27,500 bases of DNA, from assembly GCF_964340395.1 (NCBI RefSeq), contig NC_135552.1, forward strand, positions 15,139,694 to 15,167,193, given 5' to 3'. Position 1 is the stretch's first letter, and the number at the start of each line of letters is the position of its first letter. The notes under the pieces were generated by a model that did not search any database, was not told the origin of the DNA, and worked only from the letters and a program-made list of their open reading frames with translations. A program made the translations under genes and the position numbers. Positions 26,620 through 27,500 of this stretch are shown piece after piece. The DNA is from Glandiceps talaboti. Taxonomy: Eukaryota > Hemichordata > Enteropneusta > Spengelidae.

Positions 26620-27060
26620 TGCAATTTTACACTTGTTTGTGATTTTATAGTGTTATGCACCTAACCATTAATGTGACTTTCAATGTCACGCAACACTATA
26701 TTGATACGAACTTACAATGTCATGCAATCCTATATTGACATGATTTTACAATGTTGTGCAGCACTATGTTGAGATGAATTTACAATGTCATGCAACACTA
26801 TATTGAGGTGATTTTACAATGTCATGCAACACTATTGAGATAAGCTTACAATGTCATGCAACACTGTATTGAGATGATTTTACAATGTCATGCAACACTA
26901 TTGAGATAAGCTTACAATATCATGCAACACTGTATTGAGATGATTTTACAATGTCATGCAACACTAATACGATTTCATAATGTCACGCAACACTACCAAT
27001 AGGATTCTACAGTGTAATGAAACACTATGCTGATATGATTATATAGTGTCGTTATTGTCA
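26620..27060. repeat. 34-bp minisatellite, about 12 units
   Basis: CAATGTCATGCAACACTAT recurs at 26681, 26715, 26749, 26783, 26817, 26849, 26883, 26915 and 26949 with 34- or 32-bp spacing. Degenerate units follow near 26977, 27010 and 27043. The 32-bp spacings reflect loss of a TA in CTATATTGAG. A 66-bp dimer at 26817-26882 is repeated at 26883-26948 with one difference, showing local higher-order duplication. A weak unit upstream at about 26641 starts the array. It is not coding. Confidence 0.93.
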
Positions 27061-27069
27061 TGCAGCAAT

Positions 27070-27099
27070 GCTAACATTACCATGGTAGGTAATGTTAGC
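27070..27099. repeat. Perfect 12-bp inverted repeat with 6-nt loop
   Basis: GCTAACATTACC (27070-27081) and GGTAATGTTAGC (27088-27099) are exact reverse complements around ATGGTA. It sits directly after the 34-bp minisatellite. There is no following T run, so a terminator role is not indicated. It may be a small foldback. Confidence 0.85.
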
Positions 27100-27500
27100 A
27101 GTCATTTGACATAGATAGATCCTACACAGCTAGTCATATCGTCACGGAAAATGGCGGTAGAAGTAGACACATTTTGTGTTTTGGCATCCACTAGTAACGC
27201 ATTAATAGATAAGAAATATACTTTGCAGAGGTTATGTCAGCCGAGTGTACCTACTATATACACACGTGGAAACGTTCTTGAATCATGAAAACCTCTATAC
27301 CTATATGTAAGAACCCGGCAGGTAAATAGCCTTTTGAAAGACGGTTGCATCATTACTGACTCGTGAATCTATATAAAAGAAAATTGACGTCAACAGTTAT
27401 GCAAAACTTTCAATTACCACATGAAATTAACCCTAAACGCGATTTACAGTTAAGTCATAAATGTGACGTCATTAAAATCTTACAACTGTGCCGTCATTAG
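27100..27500. other. Unique sequence with promoter-like motifs, no confirmed gene
   Basis: AAAATGGCGG at 27148-27157 matches the YY1-type initiator motif, and its ATG opens a 45-codon frame to 27288 with no recognisable product. A TATA-box-like TATAAAAG lies at 27372-27379. Two perfect CRE palindromes TGACGTCA lie at 27385-27392 and 27464-27471. These may mark a promoter near the window edge, but the order (CRE downstream of TATA on the plus strand) is not typical and no downstream exon is visible. Confidence 0.3.

Overview
This window is non-coding DNA from an animal genome, most likely a marine invertebrate. Three things point that way: no open frame resembles a conserved gene, the unique sequence is AT-rich and full of microsatellites, and there is one eroded fragment of the C-terminal end of a non-LTR retrotransposon reverse transcriptase. 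The phylum cannot be fixed from the sequence. No complete protein-coding gene, tRNA, rRNA, CRISPR array or prokaryotic operon structure is supported.

Layout. 1-708 is unique sequence. 709-876 is a compound AGT/CAG/AGT microsatellite. 1008-1349 (minus) is the retrotransposon remnant. 2510-2795 is a 46-bp minisatellite. 5383-5945 groups a TA tract, a near-perfect 37-bp-arm hairpin and a long TATG/TGTC tract. 8105-9250 is a 48-bp minisatellite of about 23 units. 9427-9600 is an 87-bp direct duplication. 10411-19230 is the dominant feature: about 8.8 kb (32% of the window) of a 39-bp satellite, about 200 units, with 24 AGTGT pentamer tracts grown inside it. It grades into a degenerate ATGGTGAC-type repeat at 19231-19650. 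20706-21157 holds CATA, TCTG and CT microsatellites. 21158-26600 is mostly unique, with a few inverted repeats and poly-C/G runs. 26620-27060 is a 34-bp minisatellite. 27100-27500 has promoter-like motifs and may approach a gene beyond the window.

The most interesting structure is the nested satellite. The 39-bp unit already carries two adjacent AGTGT copies, and some units have expanded these to 5-16 copies. About 2.5 kb of the array (11357-13865) is present again directly after itself (13866-16516). The 142-bp length difference between the two copies is fully accounted for by pentamer copy-number changes (+25 bp) and one 3-unit insertion (+117 bp). This is either a recent segmental duplication caught while diverging by slippage, or two alleles joined during assembly. 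Each unit also carries a GATA-factor consensus (AGATAA on the minus strand), and most carry GTGTGAATGA, which closely matches a TDP-43 RNA-binding sequence. Any function from these sites is inference. No genes here can be described as working together.
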